Of a stretch of 64,000 nucleotides of DNA, positions 1-9,169 are shown piece after piece. Source of the stretch: Anaerocolumna sp047777345 (GTDB taxonomy: Bacteria; Bacillota; Clostridia; Lachnospirales; Lachnospiraceae); the NCBI GenBank assembly GCA_047777345.1, contig JBKEEJ010000015.1:6291-70290 (forward strand). The letters are read 5' to 3'. The notes beneath the pieces were generated by a model. That model did no database searches and was not told the DNA's origin. It was given only the letters and a program-made list of their open reading frames with translations. The position numbers and the translations under genes are program-made. The number at the start of each line of letters is the position of its first letter. Positions within the stretch are counted from its first letter, which is position 1.

Positions 1-414
1 CTATTGTATCGTGAGGACGAGCGGGAGCTTATTCCAATATGCAAGGAGCAAAATGTGGCTCTTACACCTTACAGTCCCCTTGCAGCAGGCCGGTTATCCC
101 GTCTGGAGTGGAAGGCTGACACCAAGCGCAGTCAGACAGATAAAGTCGCCATGGAAAAGTATGACAGCACAAAAGACAGTGATTATGCCGTTGTTCTTCG
201 TGTAAACGAACTGGCAAAAAAATACGGAGCCACAATGACCCAAATTGCTTTGGCATGGCATTTTGCAAAGGGAGTTACAGCTCCGATTGTAGGCGCAACC
301 AAAGAAAAATACTTTGATGATGCGGTGGGTGCTTTTCGCATAAAGCTTACGGATGAGGATATTAAGTATCTTGAGGAACCATATGTTCCACATAAAATCG
401 TAGGTGCCTTATAA
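1..414 (+). CDS. Aldo/keto reductase, C-terminal part (cut by window edge)
   Basis: The reading frame is open to the first base of the window, so the start codon lies upstream. The roughly 137 visible residues match the last third of an NAD(P)H-dependent aldo/keto reductase. There is a YSPLAAGRL segment (strand 7 region), a segment reading QIALAWHFAKGVTAPIVGAT that is the usual cofactor-binding end of the barrel, and a final helix with LTDEDIKYLEEPY. These enzymes reduce aldehydes and ketones in the cytoplasm. The substrate cannot be read from this part. The gene is followed by a stem-loop that probably ends transcription, so it does not appear to be co-transcribed with the phosphorylase genes downstream. 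Confidence 0.9.
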   Translation, partial: LLYREDERELIPICKEQNVALTPYSPLAAGRLSRLEWKADTKRSQTDKVAMEKYDSTKDSDYAVVLRVNELAKKYGATMTQIALAWHFAKGVTAPIVGATKEKYFDDAVGAFRIKLTDEDIKYLEEPYVPHKIVGAL

Positions 415-436
415 TTTTCACAGACACCGGTATTGG

Positions 437-503
437 CTGTCGCACAATGTTAAGGCTAAGGATATGGTTTAATTCCATACCAGGCTTTGGCATTGTGCGA
501 CAG
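437..503. repeat. Dispersed stem-loop element, copy 1 (likely terminator of the aldo/keto reductase)
   Basis: A perfect 13-base inverted repeat, CTGTCGCACAATG at 437-449 and its complement at 491-503, encloses a smaller hairpin around TATGG/CCATA. Closely similar arms occur at 17397-17475, 29674-29747 and 49601-49702, always just after a gene. No long T run follows, so the terminator role is inferred. Confidence 0.6.
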
Positions 504-950
504 TTACACATTTTTAAGAGCAAAAAATCGTCTGAATATTTTCTATTTGAGAAAACAGACAGGTAAAATATCGGTTCTTTGCTTCCTTGGCATATTTTCT
601 AGAAATATTAATTCTTGACTTTCCACAACAAGAAAATATTTATCTCCTATTTCTGTCACATAAGAAACATAAACCAGATAGTTAAAAGAAGTTTATTCTG
701 ACTTTCAATATACAGATTTCCTTTGCAGTCCAACGTATGAAAAGTCCTAATAATTGAATTATTCATAATTTGATTGTTCTATAATCTAAATATGCATAAT
801 TTGAAAAACTATTCTTTTGCATAATTTTATATTTTATATACCAATTTGCAAAGTAAAATAATTACACTATTTTCATAATAAGGATATTGAATTGTTAATG
901 GTCTTTTCTTAAAATAAAGGTAGCCGAATGGATAAATTATACATTTCAGG
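504..950. other. Gene-free AT-rich region upstream of the GH94 genes
   Basis: No supported coding frame is present. The only structure I see is three copies of CATAATTT, at about 764, 795 and 820. They are embedded in similar AT-rich context and spaced 31 and 25 bases apart. They could be regulator half-sites or chance in AT-rich DNA. Confidence 0.35.
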
Positions 951-975
951 TTTGCATCAATTAAAGTGATGCAAA
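951..975. promoter_or_regulatory. Inverted repeat just upstream of the GH94 phosphorylase gene
   Basis: TTTGCATCA at 951-959 and its exact complement TGATGCAAA at 967-975 are separated by 7 bases. The repeat ends 36 bases before the start codon and is not followed by a T run, so an operator is more likely than a terminator. The regulator is unknown and no regulator gene is adjacent. Confidence 0.45.
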
Positions 976-1011
976 TTATAAAACAAAAGAAAGGTAAGAG
1001 GTGTGTATAAG

Positions 1012-3711
1012 ATGAAAATCGAATATTTAAATTCCAGAGGGGATTTTAAACTGGAAAAGGCGGATGAAAACAGTTATTTGTATTTTCCTGTCGGAAATGA
1101 CGCTGGTGTGATGGCCTGTGTTACACCTGACCTGCACGGAGATAATAAAACGGGGCAAAATTCTTTTTTGCTGGAACCGGTAAGTGTGGAAGGACTACAT
1201 ATGTCCAATAATGGCCGGAATGTCTGGTTTCGTATCAACGAGATGACAGTCTGGGCGGCCAATGGCTGTTCTCCCTTACAGGTAATGGCAAAGTACGAAG
1301 AAGATGAATCAAAAAACGACATCGTAAGGGTAGAGGCCGGAAGATTATGGCATAAGGTAATAAGGAGCAATTCATCTCTCGGTATTATGGTTTCGGTGTT
1401 AAACTATGCCCCTGTTGGCTATCAGGCGGAAATGATGAAGGTTACGGTAAAAAATATTGGAAACGGCAAGCTTTCTGTGGAGCCTACGGTGGCAATTCCC
1501 ATGTACGGAAGAAGTGCGGACAATATCAGGGACCACAGACATGTTACCAGTCTTTTGCATCGGATTTTTGTAAAAAAGAACGGCATCGAAGTAATTCCAA
1601 CCTTATCCTTTGATGAGAGAGGACATCTGGTAAACAAGACCAGCTATGGAGTATTTGCCATGGACCAGGATGGAAAAGCCCCCGTTTGCTTTTACCCGGT
1701 TTTGGAATCTTTTATTGGCGAAGGGGGCAATTTAACTTACCCGAAAGCGGTTATGGACACAGATTATGCCAAGACCATTGCTATGTCGGAAGGAGACAAA
1801 GAAGAAGGCTTTGAAGCCATTGGCGCCATGAAAATGGAAAAGACCGTACTGGCTGCCAATGAGACTAAAACCTATTACATTATTTTAAGCTATAACAATC
1901 AGGGTCTGGAACTTTTAAATCCTGAGAGGGAGAAAAAGGCTTTTGATGCGACTGTCCAATACTGGGAAGAACAGCTTGGAATAGAAGTGGAAACCGGAAA
2001 CAAGGAATTTGACCAATGGCTGAAATGGGTTGGAATTCAGCCGACTTTGCGAAGAATCTACGGATGCTCTTTTCTTCCCCATCATGATTACGGCAGGGGA
2101 GGCAGAGGATACCGGGATCTTTGGCAGGACAGTATGGCTTTGCTGTTAAATTCCAGGGAATCTATCCGTGACCAATTGATTGGCTACTATGGCGGTGTCC
2201 GTATGGATGGAAGCAACGCAACCATTATAGGAAACAAACCGGGAGAGTTTATTGCGGACCGTAACTCTATTGTAAGAATGTGGATGGATCATGGCGTATG
2301 GCCGTTTATCACAACCCTTCTTTATATTAACCAGACAGGTGATTATGAAATTTTACTGGAAGAGACAACCTATTTTAAAGATGCGGTAATTCACCGGGGA
2401 AGCAAGCTGGATAGCTTATGGCAGGAAGACAGCAAGGTAATGCATACTCATGCTGATGAGATTTACAAAGGGACCATATTGGAACATATATTAATACAAA
2501 ATGTAACCGAATTTTATGACGTCGGAGAGCATGGACATATGCGCCTGCTTGGAGCCGACTGGAACGATGCCCTGGACATGGCTAAGGAAAACGGAGAAAG
2601 CGTGGCCTTCAGCGCTGCCTATGCGGGAAACCTTGAAAACTTAAGCAAGCTGTTAATGCGCTTATATAAGGAAAAAGGCCTAAAGAAGGTGGCCCTTTGC
2701 GCCGAACTTATGGAATTAATCAGAAAAGACCCTGGTGACTACAATTCAGTTACTAAAAAGAGAGAAATTTTAGAGAACTACTGTAATTCCTGCGGAAGTT
2801 ACATTTCCGGTAAAAAGGAATGGATTTCCTGCGAAGAGTTAAGCAATAAGCTTATGGAAATGGCAGAACAGATAAAAAAGAATATCCGGACCCAAGAATG
2901 GATATCCGCCGGAAAGGAAGAACTGGGAGGATGGTACAACAGCTATTATGACAACAGTAAAAATAAAGTTGAGGGTATGTTTGACAGCGGCGTCCGCATG
3001 ATGCTTACCGGCCAGGTATTTACTATTTTAAGCAATACGGCAACGGATCAGCAGGTTTCCATGATTGTAAAAGCGGCAGATCACTTCCTGTTTGATGAGA
3101 AAGTAGGAGGATACCGGCTTAATACCAATTTTCATGAATTAAAGACGGATTTGGGACGAATGTTTGGCTTTGCTTACGGAACCAAGGAAAATGGCTCCGT
3201 TTTCTCCCACATGGCGGTAATGTATGCCTTTGCCCTGTACTCCAGAGGATTTGTAAAAGAAGGCTATCGTGCCATTCATCAGCTGTTTTTACAGGCGTCA
3301 GATTTTGAGACCAGCCGTATTTATCCGGGAATTCCGGAATATTTTAACCAGAAAGGAAGAGGCCTGTATCATTATCTTACCGGTTCCGCAAGCTGGTATA
3401 TGTTAACGGTACTTACTGAAATGTTTGGTGTGAAAGGAAATTTGGGAGACCTGATAATTGAACCGAAGCTTATGTCAAGCCAGTTTGATGAAAACGGAAT
3501 TGCTAAGATTACCTTTTATTTTGCCGGAAAGAAACTTACTGTTGTTTATGAAAATCCTGAGAAAAAGGAATTTGGTGACTATGAAGTGGAAGAAATCATG
3601 ATTGATGACAACAGATATCATTGGGGAGGAACTCAGCCGGTAATACCAAGAAATATTTTAAAAGACCTGGAAGAAGAAAAAGACCATGTAATTAAAGTGA
3701 AATTATCCTGA
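1012..3711 (+). CDS. GH94-family glycoside phosphorylase (cellobiose/laminaribiose phosphorylase-like)
   Basis: This is an 899-residue cytoplasmic enzyme that should cleave a beta-glucoside with phosphate to give alpha-glucose 1-phosphate. The N-terminal beta-sandwich is followed by an alpha/alpha barrel carrying the GH94 signatures GYRDLWQD (Asp369) and ADWNDALD (Asp519, expected general acid). The length of about 900 residues is nearer to laminaribiose-type phosphorylases than to the shorter (about 800-residue) cellobiose phosphorylases. The acceptor specificity cannot be fixed by eye. I prefer ATG 1012 over GTG 1003 because an AAGAGG site sits 8-9 bases upstream of it. The next gene, about 100 bases on, encodes a second and longer phosphorylase-like protein, so the pair probably works on oligosaccharides of different length or linkage. 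Confidence 0.85.
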   Translation: MKIEYLNSRGDFKLEKADENSYLYFPVGNDAGVMACVTPDLHGDNKTGQNSFLLEPVSVEGLHMSNNGRNVWFRINEMTVWAANGCSPLQVMAKYEEDESKNDIVRVEAGRLWHKVIRSNSSLGIMVSVLNYAPVGYQAEMMKVTVKNIGNGKLSVEPTVAIPMYGRSADNIRDHRHVTSLLHRIFVKKNGIEVIPTLSFDERGHLVNKTSYGVFAMDQDGKAPVCFYPVLESFIGEGGNLTYPKAVMDTDYAKTIAMSEGDKEEGFEAIGAMKMEKTVLAANETKTYYIILSYNNQGLELLNPEREKKAFDATVQYWEEQLGIEVETGNKEFDQWLKWVGIQPTLRRIYGCSFLPHHDYGRGGRGYRDLWQDSMALLLNSRESIRDQLIGYYGGVRMDGSNATIIGNKPGEFIADRNSIVRMWMDHGVWPFITTLLYINQTGDYEILLEETTYFKDAVIHRGSKLDSLWQEDSKVMHTHADEIYKGTILEHILIQNVTEFYDVGEHGHMRLLGADWNDALDMAKENGESVAFSAAYAGNLENLSKLLMRLYKEKGLKKVALCAELMELIRKDPGDYNSVTKKREILENYCNSCGSYISGKKEWISCEELSNKLMEMAEQIKKNIRTQEWISAGKEELGGWYNSYYDNSKNKVEGMFDSGVRMMLTGQVFTILSNTATDQQVSMIVKAADHFLFDEKVGGYRLNTNFHELKTDLGRMFGFAYGTKENGSVFSHMAVMYAFALYSRGFVKEGYRAIHQLFLQASDFETSRIYPGIPEYFNQKGRGLYHYLTGSASWYMLTVLTEMFGVKGNLGDLIIEPKLMSSQFDENGIAKITFYFAGKKLTVVYENPEKKEFGDYEVEEIMIDDNRYHWGGTQPVIPRNILKDLEEEKDHVIKVKLS

Positions 3712-3722
3712 TTGCCACATCA

Positions 3723-3782
3723 GGTAATTGTAAAACTATGAGTCAGTAGGTGCTTTAGATCCACAATAGTTTTGCAGTTACC
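3723..3782 (+). promoter_or_regulatory. Intercistronic stem-loop between the two phosphorylase genes
   Basis: The 17-base arm at 3723-3739 pairs with 3766-3782 apart from two G-U type mismatches (GGTAATTGTAAAACTAT with ATAGTTTTGCAGTTACC). There is no T run, so it is more likely an mRNA-stabilising or processing hairpin inside an operon than a full terminator. This is inference from structure only. Confidence 0.5.
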
Positions 3783-3814
3783 CGTAAACCCATATGATTG
3801 GAAAGGAGAAAGCA

Positions 3815-6800
3815 ATGATAGATAATAAAAAGAGATATATCATTGAAAATTATGGAAGAAAGTCAACTTTTTCTAATTTTCTTCCCGGAATAGCAGGTGA
3901 AATGGGAATTCCTCTCTGGTGCTTTTATGTGAACAGAGGCCAGGCAATTTCAAGTTTCGGAGTTCAGGATAAAGATCATTCCATTATGCAGTTTTATCCC
4001 GCACACCAGGCATATCAGAATACCAAAAGACTTGGATTCCGTACCTTTATTAAGGAAAATAATAAGGTATATGAGGCCTTTTCCAAAGAAACCATGAACC
4101 ATTCCATGGCAATTGGAATGAATGAGCTTGAAATCAGGGAAGAAAATAAGGACGGTAATTTTGATATTGATGTGCTTTATTATACGCTGCCTTCCGAAGA
4201 GGTAGCAGGATTGGTGCGAAAGGTTACCATTAAGAACACACTGGGCAGGGTACGGGAGTTAGAGCTTGTGGATGGTATGGCGGCAGTATTGCCTTATGGA
4301 GTTAACTTAGGAAGCATTAATAATATGGGACAGACTGCCAAAGCCTGGATGCAGGTTCTTGATACTGAAACCGGATATCCGGTTTTTAAAGTGCGTGCCA
4401 GTATGGAAGATAATGCCAGGGTAGATGAAATTAAGGGCGGAAATTATGGCCTGGCGGTAAGCACTGACGGCAAGGTTAAAAGGGTAATTGTAAGTACGGA
4501 AACTTTATTTGGCTATGATACCTCCTTGCAATATCCGGTGGAATTTATAAGCAAAAGCCTTGATGAGCTTTTTATGAAGCGCCAGAAGAAGGAAAATGAT
4601 GTACCCTGTTGTTTCTTTACGGATAAATTGAAACTGAAGCCGGAAGAAACCTACACAATTTATGAACTATACGGACAGACAGAAAATATAGAAAATCTTG
4701 CAAAACTTTACGAAAAGATAAAGATGCCGGATTATTTCCGGATAAAATATGAGGAAGCAGCGGAACTTCCCTGGAAGATTACAGAAAAGATTCGTACCAA
4801 GACCGGAAATGAAATCTTTGATTTATACTGCAGGCAGACCTACCTTGATAATATTTTACGGGGAGGAGAACCTGTTTTGCTGGGTGAAAATAAGGTGTTT
4901 TATCTTTATTCCAGAAAACATGGGGACATGGAAAGAGATTATAACTATTTTAAGGTTATGCCGGAATATTTCTCTCAAGGTAACGGCAATTTCAGAGACG
5001 TAAATCAGAATCGCCGCTGTGATGTGAGATTTTCGCCTTACGTTGGAGAAGCCAATATTCGTTTCTTTTATAATGCCATTCAAATGGATGGTTATAATCC
5101 CTTAGGCATTGAGCAGATTACATATTGCCTTGACGAAAAAAAAGCAAAAGAGTATCCGCAGCTGTCAGGTTTTTTAACAAAGCCTTTTACACCGGGAAGC
5201 TTAATAAAGAAGTTAATGGAACTTGGGCAGAAGAATTTATTCCATTCTATATTAAAAGACGCAAAGGCAAATTTTAATACGGAATTTTATGAGGGATACT
5301 GGTCCGATCACTGGACCTATAACCTGGATCTGGTGGAAGACTACTTGTCTATTTATCCGGACCGCAAAGAACAGCTTTTGTTTGGCGACAGAGATTATAC
5401 TTACTTAGTGGCAAAGGCATTTATCCTTCCGGCCAGAAAGCGTTTTGTTGAGACAGATAAAGGTATCAGGCAGTACAATTTCCTGGAAATGAACTCTCAG
5501 TATACCCATGATTTCCTAAGGGATAAAAGGGGAAACATTGTCGGTCATAGCCTTTTGGAAAAAATGCTGTTAATCGGTATTGTAAAATTTGCCGCCCTTG
5601 ACCTTTATGGCCTTGGTGTGGAAATGGAAGGCGGAAAGCCAGGCTGGTATGACGCATTAAACGGACTTCCGGGTCTTCTTGGCTCATCCATGGCAGAAAC
5701 CTATGAACTGGCAAGACTTTTTGAATTTTTGGAAGATGTTTTAGGCGGTTTTGACAATACCTTGCAAATACCTGTGGAACTGGACACTTTGCTGAATTCC
5801 TGTTAGAGAGTGCAAAGCAATACCTGAAACTGCATGAAGAAAGTAAACCTGTAAGTTCAAGACAGAGAATTTCCTACTGGAAAGAGCGCAATTATGCCCT
5901 GGAAATATACAGAGAGGCAGTAAAGTATCAGTTAAGCGGCGAGGAAAAGAAATATTCCTTTGATACTATGAAAGAGGCAATTAGAGTATTGCACAAAGTC
6001 ATAGATTTGGGTTGTGCCTACGCATGGAAAATTCATAAGGAAAACGGCAGCGGAGTATGTCCTACCTATTTTTATTACACCGTAACGGACTATAAAAAGA
6101 CAGAGGACGGAATCGAAATTCTGGATGCCCTTTTGGAAAAGACCCCTGACTTTCTGGAGGGAAATGTCAGGTTCTTTAAGACCAGGACAGGTTTTGCTCT
6201 AAAGAAAAATCTTTACAGGACAGTTAAAGACAGTAATTTATATGACAGAAAGTTAAAAATGTATAAGGTAAATGCTGATTTAAATAAGGCAAGCTATGAG
6301 GTGGGCAGAGCCAAATCCTTCACGCCAGGGTGGCTTGAGAATGAATCAGTCTGGCTTCATATGGAGTATAAATACCTTCTGGAAATATTAAAGGCCGATA
6401 TGTATGAGGAGTTTCTTGCTGATTTTCATCAGGCAGTCATTCCTTTCTTAAAGGAAGAACAGTATGGAAGAAGCTTGCTTGAGAATTCTTCTTTTATTGC
6501 AAGTTCTGCTAATCCGGATGAAAGAATTCATGGAAAAGGTTTTGTGGCAAGGTTAAGCGGTTCTACCGTTGAGTTTTTAAATATGTGGCAGATTATGATG
6601 TTCGGAAAGCAGCCATTTACCTGGGAAAATGGGAAACTCTCCCTGCAGTTTAAGCCCTTACTTCCGGATTACCTGATAAGCGAAAATACCATAGAAGCCA
6701 TGTTTTTAGGCACTATTCCTGTTATTTATAAACTTCCGGATCAGAATACCATAACGCCGGCCAACGCTAAAATAAGCAGATATGAGGTAACTGACAATAA

Positions 6801-7039
6801 CGGAACGATAATAAGGGTAAATTCCGGGGTTATAGAGGAAGAACTGGCAAAACGCATCAGGAATAAAGAAGTCAGTCAAATTGTGGTTACGTTAGAAAGG
6901 TTATAATGCTTATTTTGGCAAAGACGGCCTTCATTATAATCTTTTCAGAACCCATTTAATCAGTTGTGATTTTGCCCTGGGTAATTATGCTTATCTGGAA
7001 AATGAGACGTACCCTTTTTTGATTCACAGGAAATTTTGA
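3815..7039 (+). pseudogene. Large GH94-like phosphorylase (1,2-beta-oligoglucan phosphorylase type), broken by two frameshifts
   Basis: Reassembled, the gene encodes about 1,075 residues, close to the roughly 1,100 residues of 1,2-beta-oligoglucan phosphorylases. The motif GWYDALNGLPG (Asp613) fits the GH94 catalytic-acid segment. One T appears lost from the run at 5788-5790. The first frame ends at 5806, but protein-like sequence (FAEFLLESAKQYLKLHEE) continues in the next frame. A TA dinucleotide appears lost at 6902-6905. After it a third frame reads AYFGKDGLHYNLFRTHLISC and runs to TGA 7037-7039. Start ATG 3815 has GGAG about 8 bases upstream. The breaks lie in short repeats and the rest is intact, so sequencing error or very recent mutation is likely. 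The oligoglucan specificity is recalled from family resemblance and GH149 was considered as an alternative. Confidence 0.7.
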
Positions 7040-7055
7040 CCTGTGAATCAAAAAA
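7015..7055 (+). terminator. Bidirectional terminator hairpin after the phosphorylase operon
   Basis: TTTTTTGATTCACAGG at 7015-7030 is exactly complementary to CCTGTGAATCAAAAAA at 7040-7055. The A/T ends give a U run on either strand. It overlaps the last codons of the frameshifted phosphorylase, which supports a displaced original stop. Confidence 0.8.
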
Positions 7056-7122
7056 CCTTCGGGGGATGCAAAACCTTCGGGACAGGAAAATTTCCACCCG
7101 CTGCAAAACCTGTAAGAGACCA
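7015..7122. repeat. Composite dispersed element A (hairpin plus structured tail)
   Basis: After the terminator hairpin comes an AAAAAAC-TTCGG-GGGATGCA stretch and a GC-richer tail around CGGGACAGGAAAATTT and GCTGCAAAACC. A second element at 48172-48295 has the same order: A/T-flanked hairpin, AAAAAACTCCGGAGGATGCA, then CCCGATAGGAAGGTTT and GTGGCAAAACC. The 33-base tails align without gaps with about two thirds identity by eye. Confidence 0.5.
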
Positions 7123-7142
7123 GAAATAATGATATTTACCTT

Positions 7143-7589
7143 TTGGAATATAATATTAACTACGATTATGAATATAATCTGAAAAATATTTATAATTACA
7201 TAAAGCAGTACTATTATAGTATAGTTCCTGAGTATTGGACTATTTATAATAATTGTGACCGTTCAAGAGCATTTTTTGGAATGGATTTTTATAATAAGCT
7301 TAATAATTATTTAGTAAACAGCAAAGGGAAAAAAATAGATATAAGGCCGTTTTATTTACTGTATGATCATAAAAAAATGATGAAATTACGATTACAATAC
7401 TTAATTACGCATACAAAGAATTTACAATTACCTGAGGAAATATTTAAGTATTGTGACTTACTGATTGAAAAGAACGAAATTGTTGTTAACCTGATGTTAA
7501 AATATATAATTTGCTTTGATTATTCAATCATTACTAATGTAACATGCCTTTTAAAGGAAATTTATGAAATTGAAAAAAAAAAGAATTGA
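7143..7589 (+). CDS. Hypothetical protein, very Tyr/Asn/Ile-rich
   Basis: I do not recognise this 148-residue frame. It is unusually rich in Tyr, Asn, Ile and Lys, with AT-dominated codons unlike the neighbouring metabolic genes, and it has a short repetitive N-terminus (YNINYDYEYNLKNIYNYIK). The only early start in frame is a TTG with no clear ribosome site, although the frame is open back to 7116. It may be a small helical protein of transferred origin, a truncated gene, or a chance frame. No signal peptide or motif is visible. Confidence 0.35.
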   Translation: MEYNINYDYEYNLKNIYNYIKQYYYSIVPEYWTIYNNCDRSRAFFGMDFYNKLNNYLVNSKGKKIDIRPFYLLYDHKKMMKLRLQYLITHTKNLQLPEEIFKYCDLLIEKNEIVVNLMLKYIICFDYSIITNVTCLLKEIYEIEKKKN

Positions 7590-7661
7590 ACCTTTTACTG
7601 TCTTGTTTCGAAAATGTTTTAAGATAATATAATTTGGTTATGTTTAAACAGGCTGGAAACC

Positions 7662-7691
7662 TTGACATCATGAAAGCGTAAATGTTATAAT
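7662..7691 (+). promoter_or_regulatory. Sigma-A promoter of the queuosine operon
   Basis: A consensus TTGACA at 7662-7667 and TATAAT at 7686-7691 are separated by 18 bases. The predicted start near 7698 leaves a leader of about 300 bases that holds the candidate preQ1 aptamer and two hairpins. Confidence 0.75.
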
Positions 7692-7716
7692 TTTCATGTT
7701 TCAAATAAAATATTGA

Positions 7717-7760
7717 AAGACAGTTCGTTTGCACCATCCTGTCTATAAACAAAACTAGGG
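7717..7760 (+). promoter_or_regulatory. Candidate preQ1-I riboswitch aptamer
   Basis: The stem AGACAG (7718-7723) pairs with CTGTCT (7739-7744). It encloses a C-rich loop (TTCGTTTGCACCATC), and an A-rich tail TATAAACAAAACTAGG follows. This is the small H-type pseudoknot layout of class I preQ1 aptamers, in which the A-rich tail lies in the stem groove and its last bases pair back to the loop. It lies in the leader of the que operon about 20 bases after the predicted transcript start, which is where such a switch is expected. High preQ1 would favour premature termination at 7855-7881. I assigned it by pattern, without a covariance search. Confidence 0.7.
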
Positions 7761-7854
7761 CTATATTTGAATATTGCATGTATGATTCTATTTTAACTTC
7801 ATAGGATATTGGGGCCTATGATATAAAATATGTATCCGTGCATGAAATCAAAAG

Positions 7855-7881
7855 AGGCATAGTTTTATGCCTATTTTTTTT
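7855..7881 (+). terminator. Leader terminator downstream of the preQ1 aptamer
   Basis: AGGCATA (7855-7861), a GTTT loop and TATGCCT (7866-7872) are followed by A and eight T residues (7874-7881). This is a standard intrinsic terminator placed between the aptamer and queD, so it is the likely expression platform. Confidence 0.8.
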
Positions 7882-7926
7882 GAGTTTATTCATATATTGG
7901 CAATTTGTATGCAAATTAAAAAAACG

Positions 7927-7988
7927 GGGCAGGATGCGCTTAAACGAAAAGTAAACTGGTTTGGCAGCGCATCCTGCCCTTAATTTTT
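7927..7988 (+). terminator. Second leader hairpin directly before queD
   Basis: GGGCAGGATGCGCT at 7927-7940 is perfectly complementary to AGCGCATCCTGCCC at 7966-7979, and TTAATTTTT follows. It ends just before the queD ribosome site. It could be a second terminator or could mask translation. Its 14-base stem is stronger than that of the first hairpin. Confidence 0.6.
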
Positions 7989-8005
7989 AGAAAGGATTGA
8001 GAATC

Positions 8006-8425
8006 TTGTATATTTTAAAAGCAGAAGCCAGCTTTGACGCGGCACATTTCTTAGCCGGCTACAAGGGAAAATGTGGTAATATCCACGGACATAGATGGAG
8101 GGTTGTTATTAAAGTACAAGGTTTACAGCTAAAAACAGACAAACAGTCAAAGGGAATGCTTATTGATTTTGCCAGGCTTAAGAAAGACGTAAAAGAAGAA
8201 ACGGATTCGTTTGATCACATGCTGATTGTGGAGAAGAATACTTTGAAACCGGCTACAGCCATGGCGTTAAAAGAGGAAGGTTTTCAAATGGTTGAACTGG
8301 ATTTTCGCCCGACGGCAGAAATCCTGGCCAAATATTTTTTCGACAGAATGGGGCAAAGAGGATATGAGGTAAAATCAGTGGCTGTTTATGAAACACCAAA
8401 TAATTGCGCTATCTATGAAAAGTAA
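8006..8425 (+). CDS. queD: 6-carboxy-5,6,7,8-tetrahydropterin synthase QueD
   Basis: QueD converts 7,8-dihydroneopterin triphosphate to 6-carboxytetrahydropterin, the second step towards preQ0. The 139-residue protein shows the zinc histidines (AAHFL and the pair in NIHGHRW), the catalytic Cys of CGNIHGH, a DHMLI segment and the VYETPNN end typical of the family. I chose the TTG at 8006 because an AGAAAGGA site lies 9 bases upstream, whereas the TTG at 7997 is too close to it. It is the first gene of the operon behind the preQ1 switch. Confidence 0.9.
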   Translation: MYILKAEASFDAAHFLAGYKGKCGNIHGHRWRVVIKVQGLQLKTDKQSKGMLIDFARLKKDVKEETDSFDHMLIVEKNTLKPATAMALKEEGFQMVELDFRPTAEILAKYFFDRMGQRGYEVKSVAVYETPNNCAIYEK

Positions 8426-8481
8426 TTATGAAAATTGCCCTTATAAATTAATAACCAATCAGAATAACATGGAGGTTTAAG

Positions 8482-9150
8482 GTGGCACAGTATAAAGTAG
8501 TGGAAAAATTCACAAGCATAAACGGAGAAGGCGTATTGGCAGGCCAGACTGCAGTATTTATCCGGTTTTATGGCTGCAATCTTTCATGCCCTTACTGTGA
8601 TACTGCCTGGGCCAGGCAGGAAGGTACCCCTGTTACCCTTATGACAGAGAAAGAAATCTATGATTATATTAAGGGTACCGGTATAAAAAATGTCACATTA
8701 ACAGGCGGGGAACCTTTACTTGTACCTGATATATTAAAACTTATATCTTTGCTTGCCTCGGATCAGTTTTTGCATGTTGAAATTGAAACCAACGGCAGTA
8801 TCGATTTAAGCCCTTTTACCGGTATTCGTAATCCGCCTTCTTTTACAATGGACTATAAGCTTGCGGGCAGCTTGATGGAAGATAAAATGTTAGTTTCCAA
8901 TTTTAAACTCCTTGGCGAAAAAGATACGGTTAAATTTGTGGTGGGAGATACCAAAGATTTGAACCGGGCCAAAGAAGTCATTGACGATTACCATTTGACA
9001 AGCATATGTCATGTTCATATTAGTCCTGTTTTCGGAAAAATAAACCCGGAAGAAATCGTGAATTTTTTAATCAGGAATCGTATGAATGACGTAACCATGC
9101 AATTACAGATCCACAAAGTGATATGGGATCCCAATCGGCGAGGAGTATAA
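8482..9150 (+). CDS. queE: 7-carboxy-7-deazaguanine synthase QueE (radical SAM)
   Basis: QueE uses a 4Fe-4S cluster and S-adenosylmethionine to contract 6-carboxytetrahydropterin to 7-carboxy-7-deazaguanine. The cluster-binding triad is Cys32, Cys36 and Cys39 (C-x3-C-x2-C), followed by the SAM-binding TGGEPLL segment. At 222 residues it is of normal length. It starts with GTG at 8482 behind a GGAGG site 6-7 bases away. It lies between queD and folE and is transcribed with them. Confidence 0.93.
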   Translation: MAQYKVVEKFTSINGEGVLAGQTAVFIRFYGCNLSCPYCDTAWARQEGTPVTLMTEKEIYDYIKGTGIKNVTLTGGEPLLVPDILKLISLLASDQFLHVEIETNGSIDLSPFTGIRNPPSFTMDYKLAGSLMEDKMLVSNFKLLGEKDTVKFVVGDTKDLNRAKEVIDDYHLTSICHVHISPVFGKINPEEIVNFLIRNRMNDVTMQLQIHKVIWDPNRRGV

Positions 9151-9169
9151 AAGTTATAAGAAGGAAGGG

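Noticed and set aside
94..393. Reverse-strand frame opposite the aldo/keto reductase
   Set aside because: It has no ribosome site and no recognisable protein pattern. The plus-strand frame is clearly a real enzyme.
7801..7830. CATAGG/CCTATG hairpin as a preQ1 aptamer
   Set aside because: The loop and tail lack the A-rich, pairing tail needed. The candidate at 7717-7760 fits much better.
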